Positions 1-8,200 of a DNA stretch of 13,379 nucleotides are shown piece by piece; position 1 is the stretch's first letter; each line of letters opens with the position of its first letter. A program made the translations under genes and the position numbers. The stretch comes from Bacteroidales bacterium (lineage in GTDB: Bacteria > Bacteroidota > Bacteroidia > Bacteroidales > UBA7960). The notes below the pieces were generated by a model, which had not been told where the DNA came from, did not search any database, and was given only the letters and a program-made list of their open reading frames with translations. The DNA is taken from assembly GCA_003557965.1 (NCBI GenBank), contig PWND01000065.1:1-13379 (forward strand). Reading direction: 5' to 3'.

Positions 1-220
1 ATCGGGGAATAAAAGTGCATATAAGTATCTGCCATCTTCAGTAGAGTCATTTAAATATGGAGATGCGTTCGCAAAAAACATTAAAGCCGCAGGGTTTTAT
101 AATATCAGCTATAAAAAACTATCTCAAGGTATTGCCTATCTCTACGCAGGAAGTAAGCTACAGTCCTGTTTTCCGGATAAAACACCCAAATTAACCAATC
201 AATTCAGGAATGAGCTTTAG
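1..220 (+). CDS. ubiE: UbiE/MenG-type quinone methyltransferase, C-terminal fragment
   Basis: Partial gene; the 5' part lies outside the window. Reading from base 2 gives 72 residues ending at TAG (218-220). The residues YLPSSVESF, then FAKNIKAAGF, then LSQGIAYLYAGSK match the conserved C-terminal end of the SAM-dependent demethylmenaquinone/2-methoxy-6-polyprenyl-benzoquinol methyltransferase family, which performs the last C-methylation in menaquinone or ubiquinone synthesis in the cytosol. In a Bacteroidota-like organism the product would be menaquinone. Family members normally end within a few residues of the GSK position. This copy continues for 18 more residues (SCFPDKTPKLTNQFRNEL), and a second copy of the 3' end at 449-500 stops exactly where the family usually stops. 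The extra tail is therefore probably acquired. The family call is firm; MenG versus another paralogue is not decided. Confidence 0.85.
   Translation, partial: SGNKSAYKYLPSSVESFKYGDAFAKNIKAAGFYNISYKKLSQGIAYLYAGSKLQSCFPDKTPKLTNQFRNEL
115..162 (+). repeat. 48-bp direct repeat, copy 1 (inside ubiE)
   Basis: This stretch matches 449-496 at 47 of 48 positions (the only difference is G157 versus A491). It encodes the conserved LSQGIAYLYAGSK end of the methyltransferase. The distance between copies is 334 bp. Confidence 0.95.
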
Positions 221-303
221 GTTACTTCATTTCAAAACATCTTTTTGAATTTAAACTACTTGATGGAAACGGCATCCACGTCTGTAAACCATAAATGATT
301 TTT

Positions 304-399
304 ACCATATAAGGCATATAAGATCATATGAGAATTTTCTATTAACATCAACAGGTATGGAAACCCAAACCTTATATGTCCTTATATGTCTTATATGGT
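304..399. repeat. Imperfect inverted repeat made of CATATAAG units
   Basis: The left arm (304-332) and the reverse complement of the right arm (371-399) agree at 25 of 29 positions, around a 38-base loop. Each arm is itself built from three tandem 9-10 bp units close to CATATAAG; the right arm contains CTTATATGTC twice in a row, then TTATATGG. The structure lies between two convergent genes and is followed by a short A run, so a folded transcript could act as a bidirectional terminator. It could equally be one copy of a dispersed palindromic repeat family or part of a small non-autonomous element. A related CCATATAAGG occurs at about 4979-4988. Confidence 0.75.
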
Positions 400-448
400 T
401 TAAAAAATTAGTCGGGTAAATCTCTATAAAATTCATCCTGAACTCAAG

Positions 449-500
449 AAAACTATCTCAAGGTATTGCCTATCTCTACGCAGGAAGTAAACTACAATAA
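449..500 (+). pseudogene. Duplicated 3' end of ubiE with its own stop (direct repeat copy 2)
   Basis: Positions 449-496 repeat 115-162 with one mismatch. Read in the methyltransferase frame (450-500), this gives KLSQGIAYLYAGSKLQ followed by TAA at 498-500. No start codon and no upstream methyltransferase sequence accompany it, so it is a remnant and not a gene. The stop falls just after the GSK position, where the family normally ends, so this may preserve the ancestral 3' end, with the 334-bp unit before it being an insertion or duplication that displaced it. A partial duplication or gene conversion from a lost paralogue would look the same. Confidence 0.8.
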
Positions 501-508
501 ATTGATTT

Positions 509-1450
509 TTACTTTTCGTGTTTTACAAGCCCGGGCAATATGTCCTGATAAGGATTTTCAAAAGTTTCTACAGGCCCTTGCCCCAGTTGCTTCATTATTT
601 TGCCACCTTTTTCAGGCTTCAAAACAAAACTAACAAACTTTTCAGCCAATTCAGGATTTTCTGATTTATGAGGTATTGTTAATCCGTAAACCATAGCCCC
701 ACCAAACTCTGTTATCACTTCTCCAGGTTTAGTTCCAAGAGTTTCAATACTAACTTTTCCATACCAATCATTAAGTTCAAAATTACCCAGGTTCAGGCTG
801 TCTGGAAGCTCAAGGTATTTTAAGCCATGCTGAACTGCAACACTTTTGTATAAAAAAATATAGTCAATATGCCCACTTTCAAGTAATGCTATAAGGTCTG
901 TTTCTTTGGGGCGAATATTATCCTTATCTTTAGAAAGTAATTCATCGGCCAGCCCGGGAATATTATATTTTTTTTCTGCAAGCATTATTAAAAACACACT
1001 CCTTACACCGCATGGGTCATGATCCGGATTGCTGCGCCCATATTTTACATCAGGCTTCTTTAATACTTCCATCCAGTTATCAGTATTTATAACATCACTG
1101 TATCTTGAACTATTTGTATAAACAATTGACAACTCGTTAGTAGCAAAAGGAGCCAACCAGCTTGCATGTGCGGGGATAAGCATATTTTCAATTACCATAT
1201 AATCAGCTGACATAAAAACATCTGCCGGAGTATTTAAATCAATAACTCTACGCGCGCCTGCCTTACTTCCCCATGCTTCGGTGTATATTTTTACATCCGG
1301 ATACTCTTTCGTAAATGATTTTACCAACTCACGAACAGGCAAGGTTAAACTACCTGCATGTATTATATAAAGAGTTTTTTCGGCATCGCCTCTATTACAT
1401 GCACCACTTGTAATTAATGCTATTATTACGCAAATAATAATACTTCTCAC
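509..1450 (-). CDS. wtpA: Molybdate/tungstate-binding lipoprotein, WtpA/ModA type
   Basis: Substrate-binding protein of an ABC importer for molybdate or tungstate, acting outside the cytoplasmic membrane. The 313-residue product starts with a hydrophobic signal (residues 3-16) and a probable lipidation cysteine at C18 in a loose lipobox (TSGAC). Diagnostic WtpA-family blocks are HAGSL (31-35), SADY (81-84), NPDHDPCGVR (141-150) and ETDLIALLESG through YKSVAVQH (183-208). The start codon is GTG at 1448-1450; no in-frame ATG lies upstream before a stop (TAA nine bases back), and the signal peptide fixes the start. It lies 39 bp after ssnA on the same strand and is probably cotranscribed with it. 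No permease or ATPase (WtpB/C, ModB/C) follows: the next gene leftward is the convergent ubiE. It must work with a transporter encoded elsewhere, or has another role. Tungstate versus molybdate preference cannot be read from sequence alone. Confidence 0.9.
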   Translation of the reverse strand: MRSIIICVIIALITSGACNRGDAEKTLYIIHAGSLTLPVRELVKSFTKEYPDVKIYTEAWGSKAGARRVIDLNTPADVFMSADYMVIENMLIPAHASWLAPFATNELSIVYTNSSRYSDVINTDNWMEVLKKPDVKYGRSNPDHDPCGVRSVFLIMLAEKKYNIPGLADELLSKDKDNIRPKETDLIALLESGHIDYIFLYKSVAVQHGLKYLELPDSLNLGNFELNDWYGKVSIETLGTKPGEVITEFGGAMVYGLTIPHKSENPELAEKFVSFVLKPEKGGKIMKQLGQGPVETFENPYQDILPGLVKHEK

Positions 1451-1489
1451 AAATACTTAATTAATTAAAACTACATCCAACTATCATAA

Positions 1490-2752
1490 CTACTTAAGCA
1501 TCTCCCATAACCTGGCAGCATGCTTTTTAGATTCTTTAAAAATGACATCCTGGTCAACTGTTGTAATTTTGTAATTTTTTAAAACAGTCTTGCCGTTTGA
1601 AATCACATCTCTAACATGGCTTGAGTTAATCCCAAAAATAAAATGCCCAAGGAAGTTGCTTTGATTAATTTCAGTAGCTGTGTCATAATCAAGAACAACC
1701 AGGTTGTTGTTCCCGTCACCTTTAAAGTTGTTAGAGCTTAAATATTTATGTACATTTCTGAATCTTTGATATGCTGTTGGAAAGTCAATGATATCGTGTT
1801 TTTGCCCAACAAAGAAAGCAGCTTTTGCACTTTGCAGCATATCACTGTGCATGCCGTCGGTTCCAAGTATAATATTATCTCCAAGTCCTTTGCCATTAAA
1901 GTATCCCACATTATTATTAAGATTGCTTTCAATATTCTGGGCTACCCAGCACTTTGAGTTTTTTATAAGCTCTCTTTCCTTTTCATCAAGGTGAAGGCAA
2001 TGGACCAGTATTGTTTTTGCAAAATCAAGAGCCCCTGAGTCATATAATCTTTGAACAACACTTTTACCATACGTTTTTTTTGTAAATTCCTGGTCATACA
2101 AGTCTTCAGCAGCATGTATATGAAGGCCTGAATTAAAATCAGATGAAACCTCAATTGCTTTATTAAGGGTGTTTTCACTTATTGTAAAAGAAGCATGCAT
2201 TCCAACCAGCCCCTGCCGTTTGCTTAAATATTGAGCAGTTTCTTCAAGCCCTTTAGCAGCCTTATCAGTCCCATCTCTGTCAGTAATCTCATAACACAAC
2301 AGATGATTTATCCCAACTTTATCAAAAGCACCGGCAATTACATCAAGTGAGCCTTCTATAAAGTTCGGGGAAGCATGATGGTCAATAACGAATGTGGCAC
2401 CTGCTTTAGCGCATGCAATTGCAGTGGCATAAGCACTATATTCCACCATCTCTTTGTCAAGGCATTTGTCTATTGTCCACCATATATACTTTAGTATTTC
2501 ATAAAAGTTTCCCGGTGTTTTTTTCGGTGGCGGCATTCCTTTTGCAAAAGCTGAGTAAATATGGTGATGCCCAACTCCGAATGATTTCGTCACTAACATT
2601 CCACTGCAATCAATTACTTCTGTATAATTATTTTTTTCCGGATCTTTAATAAATTTCATTCCACCATTTATCCCCTCTTCTACTTCAATATCTGATTTAA
2701 TAAATTCCAGTGTGTCAAAATCTACATAAGTAGCGTTTTTTAGTAGTATCAT
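1490..2752 (-). CDS. ssnA: SsnA-type metal-dependent amidohydrolase
   Basis: A 420-residue cytosolic member of the amidohydrolase superfamily (cytosine deaminase/ATZ-TRZ branch), close to SsnA. The SsnA-like HHH motif GHHHIYSAF is at 61-69 (metal ligands expected H62 and H64), followed by HIHAAE (211-216), VHCLH (250-254) and GTDG (297-300, D299 the expected catalytic/metal aspartate). The full metal-ligand set is present, so it should be active. The family removes amino or similar groups from N-heterocycles. The physiological substrate of SsnA is not firmly known, but in E. coli ssnA lies with ygfK and the xdhD molybdenum hydroxylase, a context linked to anaerobic purine breakdown. Here it is followed by a molybdate/tungstate-binding protein and is divergent from a hydantoinase, consistent with that context. 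Length is normal. The ATG start at 2752 has no clear Shine-Dalgarno sequence; a TATCTTTG motif lies 43-50 bp upstream. A guanine-deaminase-like relative is a less likely alternative. Confidence 0.85.
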   Translation of the reverse strand: MILLKNATYVDFDTLEFIKSDIEVEEGINGGMKFIKDPEKNNYTEVIDCSGMLVTKSFGVGHHHIYSAFAKGMPPPKKTPGNFYEILKYIWWTIDKCLDKEMVEYSAYATAIACAKAGATFVIDHHASPNFIEGSLDVIAGAFDKVGINHLLCYEITDRDGTDKAAKGLEETAQYLSKRQGLVGMHASFTISENTLNKAIEVSSDFNSGLHIHAAEDLYDQEFTKKTYGKSVVQRLYDSGALDFAKTILVHCLHLDEKERELIKNSKCWVAQNIESNLNNNVGYFNGKGLGDNIILGTDGMHSDMLQSAKAAFFVGQKHDIIDFPTAYQRFRNVHKYLSSNNFKGDGNNNLVVLDYDTATEINQSNFLGHFIFGINSSHVRDVISNGKTVLKNYKITTVDQDVIFKESKKHAARLWEMLK

Positions 2753-2794
2753 TTATTTAACGCATTATTAGTTAAACATAAATTTTTTCAACAT

Positions 2795-2802
2795 CAAAGA
2801 TA
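2795..2802 (-). promoter_or_regulatory. Candidate -7 element for ssnA-wtpA
   Basis: On the minus strand this reads TATCTTTG, a perfect match to the Bacteroidota -7 consensus TAnnTTTG. An AT-only stretch sits where the -33 TTTG would be expected. It implies a 5' leader of roughly 35-40 bases before the ssnA ATG at 2752. Confidence 0.45.
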
Positions 2803-2873
2803 ATTAGAAATTCCAACTCCATAAAATAATACATAGGCTTAGCTATAGTTATTGGCTTATAACAAACAAAGGC

Positions 2874-2906
2874 TTTGATATATATTAAAAATTTGACCAT
2901 CTTTGC
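2874..2906 (+). promoter_or_regulatory. Candidate Bacteroidota-type promoter for the ygjV-like/hyuA pair
   Basis: TTTG at 2874-2877 is followed after 20 bases by CATCTTTGC at 2898-2906, which fits TTTG-N(19-21)-TAnnTTTG with one mismatch (C for the first T). Transcription would start about 5-8 bases further on, giving a leader of under 20 bases before the ATG at 2930. It lies in the 177-bp divergent spacer shared with ssnA. Confidence 0.5.
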
Positions 2907-2929
2907 AATTAACTTAAATTTATGATTTT

Positions 2930-3553
2930 ATGGAAACAGGAATTCTTGAGATCATTGGCTATTGTGCTTCTGTAATTATTGCAGTTTCAATGACAATGAG
3001 CTCAATTGTAAAGTTCAGGATAATAAATCTTTGCGGGGCAACTTTGTTTGCTACCTATGGGTTTTTGATTGGCTCTTTACCTGTAGGGATTCTAAACAGT
3101 TTTATAATAAGCGTTGATGTATTTTACTTATACAAAATCTTTTCGAAGAAAGAGGTATTCGAAACACTTGAGGTACGAAGTGACAACAAATACCTGCTTA
3201 GGTTTGTTAGTTTTTATGAAAACGATATTCAGAAGTTTTTTCCGGGTTTTAAATACAAGCCTGAAAAGAACACTATCAGCTTTTTTGTACTCAGAGATAT
3301 GGCTGTTGCAGGGTTATTCCTGGCACGCCGTGAAAAAAACGATGTATTAAGAGTTGGGATAGATTATGTATTACCTGAGTATCGTGATTTTAAAAATGGT
3401 AAATTTGTATATCAAAGATTACAAAATCACTTTATTAATGAAGGATACAATAAAATAATAACTGACAGCAAAAATCCAAAACATAAAAGGTATCTTAAAA
3501 AGTTAGGGTTTTTTGAAAATGCTATTGGCATGTTTGAGCTTAATATAAATTAG
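2930..3553 (+). CDS. YgjV-like membrane domain fused to a GNAT-like acetyltransferase domain
   Basis: A 207-residue protein with two parts. Residues 5-71 form three hydrophobic segments (about 5-25, 31-48, 51-70) with IIGYCASVIIAVSMTMSS, IINLCGATLFATYG and PVGILNSFI, resembling the small inner-membrane YgjV family. Residues about 85-205 resemble a GNAT acyltransferase: a beta strand at 142-148, then YRDFKNGKFVYQ in the place of the acetyl-CoA loop, and a late NPKHKRYLKKLGF segment (182-194) typical of the GNAT C-terminal end. The loop is degenerate: the first glycine of the usual Q/RxxGxG/A is K155 (R152-x-x-K-x-G157). It ends 13 bp before the hydantoinase gene, with TAG overlapping an AGGA that could serve as that gene's ribosome site, so the two are probably one operon. 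Substrate and role are unknown. The start at 2930 is chosen over the out-of-frame ATG at 2922. Confidence 0.65.
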   Translation: METGILEIIGYCASVIIAVSMTMSSIVKFRIINLCGATLFATYGFLIGSLPVGILNSFIISVDVFYLYKIFSKKEVFETLEVRSDNKYLLRFVSFYENDIQKFFPGFKYKPEKNTISFFVLRDMAVAGLFLARREKNDVLRVGIDYVLPEYRDFKNGKFVYQRLQNHFINEGYNKIITDSKNPKHKRYLKKLGFFENAIGMFELNIN

Positions 3554-3566
3554 GAAAAAGCTATAA

Positions 3567-4913
3567 ATGAACATTTTAATAAAACAAGCACAAATTATAA
3601 CATCCGATAATTCTTATGTGTCGGACTTGTTAATCTGTGATGGTAAAATCAACAAAATAAGTCAAAACATAGCCGTTGATCCTGCTAACACATTAATTAT
3701 CAATGCCAAAAACCAATACTTGTTTCCTGGAGGCATAGATCCGCATGTGCATTTTAATTTGCCAACACCAGCGGGCTACTCATCAGATGATTTTGCTACA
3801 GGGAGTAAGGCCGCATTATATGGGGGGACAACAAGCATAATAGATTTTGTAACACCTCAAAAAGGGCAGTCTCTTGTTGAAGCTTTTGAAAACAGGAACT
3901 ATGAAGCACAAAACTGCCTGGTTGATTACAAGTTTCATGTTAGCCCAATTGAGTGGACTGTCAATACAAAAGCAGACATACACGGATGTGTAAAACTGGG
4001 GGTAAATTCTTTTAAGGTTTATATGGCATATAAAGAGTCGATAGGACTTAATGATGAAGACCTGGAAAAAGTAATTGAAGTTGTTGCAAAAGAAGGAGGA
4101 ATATTAACTGTGCATGCAGAAACCGGTGACGAGATAAGCCGGCTTAGAGAATCCTATGGGAAAAACAAAGATTTAGCGCCAATATTTCATGCAAAGTCAA
4201 GGCCTTCACACACTGAAAGCGAAGCCGTTAACAAAGTTATTACATTAGCAAAAAAGCATTCTTGTGCGCTATATATTGTACATGTATCAGCAAAAGAGTC
4301 ATTAGCATATATTAAAAAAGCTCAAGAGGACGGGCAAAAAGTATATGCAGAAGTATGTCCACATCACCTTCTGCTGGATAAGTCAAAATATCTGGGAGAA
4401 TTCCATGAAACATCTCCATACGTGCTAAGTCCTCCATTAAGGTCAAAAGAAGACAACAAGGCACTTTGGGAGGCTTTATCTTCAGGTGTTATCCAAACTA
4501 CCGGAACGGATCACTGCTCATTTACAAAGGCACAAAAAAGTTTTGGAGCAACTGATTTTCGGAAAATTCCAAATGGTGCAGGAGGAGTTGAACACAGGTT
4601 GGCTTTATTATTCACATACGGTGTTTTAATGAATAAAATAAGCCTTAACAAGTTCGTTGAAGTAACATCAACCAATGCTGCCAAAATCTTTGGTTTATAT
4701 CCGCAAAAAGGTGAAATTGCAGAAGGTTCTGATGCTGATTTGGTAGTATGGAATCCAATAAAGGAAAGCATTATTTCACCAAAAACACACCACCAAAACT
4801 GCGACATAAACATCTATGAAAATATGATTACAATTGGAGCACCGGAATATGTAATAAAAAGCGGACAGGTAGTTATTGACAAGGGAAATTTTATCTATCC
4901 ATCAAAGCCGTAA
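3567..4913 (+). CDS. hyuA: D-hydantoinase/dihydropyrimidinase family amidohydrolase
   Basis: A 448-residue cytosolic zinc enzyme that opens cyclic amide rings (hydantoins, dihydropyrimidines) to N-carbamoyl amino acids. All binuclear-centre residues are visible: H60 and H62 (GGIDPHVHF, 55-63), K150 as the carboxylated bridging lysine (SFKVYMAY, 148-155), H183 (VHAET), H239 (IVHVS) and D315 (GTDHC). Substrate-pocket Y155 is also present. The spacing agrees closely with well-studied bacterial D-hydantoinases, and length is normal, so activity is expected. Allantoinase and dihydroorotase are related but fit the motifs less well. It lies 13 bp after the YgjV-GNAT gene with a possible AGGA site at 3552-3555. 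In E. coli the homologue hyuA sits with ygeWXY near ssnA; pairing with a divergent ssnA here suggests the same purine/ureide-linked catabolic setting. The exact substrate is an inference. Confidence 0.9.
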   Translation: MNILIKQAQIITSDNSYVSDLLICDGKINKISQNIAVDPANTLIINAKNQYLFPGGIDPHVHFNLPTPAGYSSDDFATGSKAALYGGTTSIIDFVTPQKGQSLVEAFENRNYEAQNCLVDYKFHVSPIEWTVNTKADIHGCVKLGVNSFKVYMAYKESIGLNDEDLEKVIEVVAKEGGILTVHAETGDEISRLRESYGKNKDLAPIFHAKSRPSHTESEAVNKVITLAKKHSCALYIVHVSAKESLAYIKKAQEDGQKVYAEVCPHHLLLDKSKYLGEFHETSPYVLSPPLRSKEDNKALWEALSSGVIQTTGTDHCSFTKAQKSFGATDFRKIPNGAGGVEHRLALLFTYGVLMNKISLNKFVEVTSTNAAKIFGLYPQKGEIAEGSDADLVVWNPIKESIISPKTHHQNCDINIYENMITIGAPEYVIKSGQVVIDKGNFIYPSKP

Positions 4914-5208
4914 AGCATCGAAAGAGATTTCATAATTCTGTTATCATTCCCGTTTGAATTACGACTCAACTGCAAAGCCATATAAGGTTTTAAATAAACT
5001 TAAAGTATGTAAACAAGCAATAGTGAAACTTAGCTGTTTAGCAATTAATTAAACATATTAAAAAAACTAATCATCCGTATTAAGCCCCTGCTCTACTAAA
5101 AAGCCACTTTAGTTTGAAAATGGCAACAATTACCGGTTCGGCCACGTAGTTCACTTGCTATATTAAAATATATTTTATATTTTAGTAACTTAAAATAGCT
5201 ATAAAGAA
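4914..5208. other. Spacer upstream of the hybrid kinase
   Basis: 295 bases without a credible ORF. It has a CCATATAAGG word (about 4979-4988) shared with the inverted repeat at 304-399, a short GC-richer patch (about 5132-5156), and an AT-only stretch before the kinase start. I found no convincing terminator for hyuA and no strong TAnnTTTG promoter for the kinase. Confidence 0.5.
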
Positions 5209-8200
5209 ATGAAAGCACCAAAAGAAAGCAATAGTGAAAATGAAAAAATGATAACCAAGCTTTCATTAGAAAACAAATTGCTAAAAAAAGAATTAAAGAA
5301 CTTAAGTGATAAGCTTAAGATAAAAAACACTAAAGGGCGTAATAAGGATTTTAGCAACACTTTACACTTACAGTCTGAAGTAACCGCATATTTATCAACC
5401 CATAAATCAGTTGGCACAGGAGATTTAAAAACAGCAAAAAAACTTTTGACAGAGCTGTCGGCAAAGGCGTTAGATGTGGAGCGCGTAAGTATCTGGCTGC
5501 TATCAGAAGACAAAGAGGAATTAGTTTGTATTGATTTATTTGAAAAGTCTAAAAACCTTCATTCAGATGGCCACAAGTTATATTCAAAAAACTATCCTGA
5601 GTATTTCAAAACATTATCAAGAAGCTCAATAGTGGTAGCTAATGATGCCAAAAAAAACAAATCAACCAAAGAGTTTGCAAAAGATTACCTTGAGCCACTG
5701 GGAATAACTTCAATGTTGGATGCTATTATATTTGATGAAAAAGGCACGGGAGGTGTAGTTTGTTTTGAACATGTTGGGGAAAAAAGACATTGGCATAAAG
5801 ATGAGGAAAACTTCGCCAAAACAATTGCATCACTATTTATGAGGGCAAGAGCTACTGCCGAACGAATAAATGCAGAAGACTATTTAAGGCAGAAGAATGA
5901 CGAATACGAAGCACAAAATGAAGAATACCAGCAAATTAATGAAGAGTTGAAACAAACCCTCGACGAATTGTCGCTTTCAAAAACAAAAATTGAAAAGAAT
6001 GAAAAGCAAATAAATTCAATACTAAGCATTGTTGAAGAGATGGTTTGGTCACAGGATTATTCATCAGGCACACCAAACTATATGAGTCCTTCTGTGAAGA
6101 ATGTTATGGGCAGGGAAGCATGGGAGTTTTATAATGATTCTGAGTTATGGAAAAAGATTATTCATACGGATGATGTTGACTTTGTACTGGAAGAACTAAG
6201 CAACTTAAATAATCGCAAATACATTGAGCTGGAATATCGCATAATAAAACCTGATGGACAGGTAAGATGGGTAAGTGACCGCACAAAGATCACTTACGAT
6301 GCCGACAACAGGCCCATTCAACTGGATGGAATAGTATCTGATATTACAGAAAAAAAAGCTGCAGAGAAAAAAAGTATTGATCAGGAAAGAAGGATTAAAG
6401 CAATTTTAAAAACAATGCCAGACCTTTTATTTGTTATTGATAAGGATGGCTACTACCAGGAAGTATTTGCAAATGATCCAAGTGTTTTATTATTACCTCC
6501 CGAAGAAATTGTTGGAATTAATGCTGTAGATGTTTTTGGCGAAATTGAGGGAAGAAAGCATATTGAAGGTTTCAGAAAATGCTTAAAAACAGATAAGCTT
6601 CATATATTAGAATATGAGATTAAAGAACAAGAAAGAACATTATACTTTGAAGCCAGGCTTTCACCATTAGAAGAAAACAACGTTTTAGCAATAGTAAGAG
6701 ATATTACAGAAAGAAAAGAATATGAAAAACAGTTAGCTCATGAACGAGACTTGCTTCAATACTTAATGGACAATATTCCTGATCCGATTTATTTTAAGAA
6801 CACAAAAAGCCAATTTACAAGAATAAATAACTCTACTGCTCGAATATTAGGCCTATCCTTGCCCGAAGATGCTATTGGCAAGGATATCCATGATTTTTTT
6901 GAAAAAAAGTATGCTAAAGAAATAATAGAAGAGGAAAAACAAATAATTAAAAGTGGAAAACCATTAATTGACAAGGTTGAAAGATATGAAACCTTAGGAA
7001 AAACATACTGGATGTTAACTTCCAAAGTTCCAATACAAGACAAAAATAATAAAACAATTGGCATTGTAGGAGTTTCCCGGGACATCACACAACTAAAAGA
7101 AGCACAGGATAAGCTAAAGCTAAGTGAGGATTTATACAAGTCGGTTACTGATAATGCTTTTGACGGCATTTATCTCAGGAATGACAAATATTTTGAATAT
7201 GTTAATGAAAGATTTTGTGAAATATTAGGTTATTCAAAAGATGAACTTTGTTCTCCTGAATTTGATTTCAAAAAGCTTCTTAGTAAGGATACAAGGCTAA
7301 TGGTTGACACAAGAGAGAAAGAGCTAAATACAAAAGGAAAGGAAAGACTTTCCAGTACTTATGAAGGTGCTGTTATTTGCAAAACAGGAGAGCAAAAAAA
7401 GGTAGAATTTAGTACAACACTAATAACAAAAGACAACCAGGAACTTGTTTTGGGTGTAATGCGTGATATTACAGAAAGAAAAAAGAATGAAGAATTAAAC
7501 AAAGAAATTGAAGTTACAAAGAAGTCTGCTAAATTTAAACAAAATTTCCTGGCAAATATGAGTCATGAAATCCGCACCCCATTAACCGGCATTATGGGGA
7601 TGATTGAGATGATTGACAGAACAAGCCTGGATACAGAGCAAATAAATTATTTAAGTATTTTAAAACACTCTACCGAGAATTTAAGAGAGATAATAAACCA
7701 GGTTTTGGATTTTTCTAAGATTGAAGCTGGAAAAGCAAAACTAAAAACAAAAGCTTTTGATTTCAAAAATCTATTGAAGAATGCCAAAGAATTATTCAGG
7801 AATTTGTGCAATAAGGACATAAAGTTTGAGAGTTTTATTGATTCTGCTATACCACAATATATAAAAGCCGACGAAAGCAGGATTATGCAGGTTATTAACA
7901 ACCTTATTGCAAATGCTGTAAAATTCACAGAAAAAGGCAAAATAACGCTTAATGCACAATTAGTTGAAAAGAAAAATAACGAAGTATTAATAAAAATAGA
8001 TGTTGTTGACACAGGCATAGGAATTAGGCCGGAAAAGCAGAAGCAACTTTTTACCCCATTTTCTCAGATTGATGAGCAAGATACAAGACAATACGATGGC
8101 ACAGGTTTAGGTTTATCAATTTGCAGGGAGCTTGTACGCCTTCATGGTGGGGAAATAGGCTTTGAAAGTGAATTTGGAGTGGGTAGTAATTTTTGGTTTA

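Larger units (their letters stand above)
221..508. other. Convergent intergenic spacer between ubiE and wtpA
   Basis: About 290 bases without a credible gene. It contains the CATATAAG inverted repeat (304-399) and the second copy of the ubiE 3' end (449-500). The remainder shows no RNA gene and no other coding signal that I can support. Confidence 0.7.

Noticed and set aside
441..500. A second methyltransferase gene
   Set aside because: Only about 16 codons resemble the enzyme, with no start, no upstream domain and an in-frame stop at 432-434 or earlier; it is a duplicated end, not a gene.
1738..2649. Open frames on both strands overlapping ssnA
   Set aside because: They are fully contained in the ssnA coding region, whose metal-site motifs are intact, and show no independent coding signal.
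4511..4813. 100-residue antisense frame inside hyuA
   Set aside because: It overlaps the conserved C-terminal half of the hydantoinase, including D315, and has no start-site context.
4979..5000. AAGGTTT...AAACTT partial palindrome considered as the hyuA terminator
   Set aside because: The stem is short, bulged, AT-only and lacks a following U tract, so it cannot be supported as a terminator.
5199..5513. Long antisense open frame opposite the hybrid kinase 5' end, with similar ones at 6789-7169, 7647-8018 and 8316-8633
   Set aside because: They lie wholly opposite a kinase gene with intact domains, have no family resemblance and are typical mirror frames in AT-rich coding DNA.
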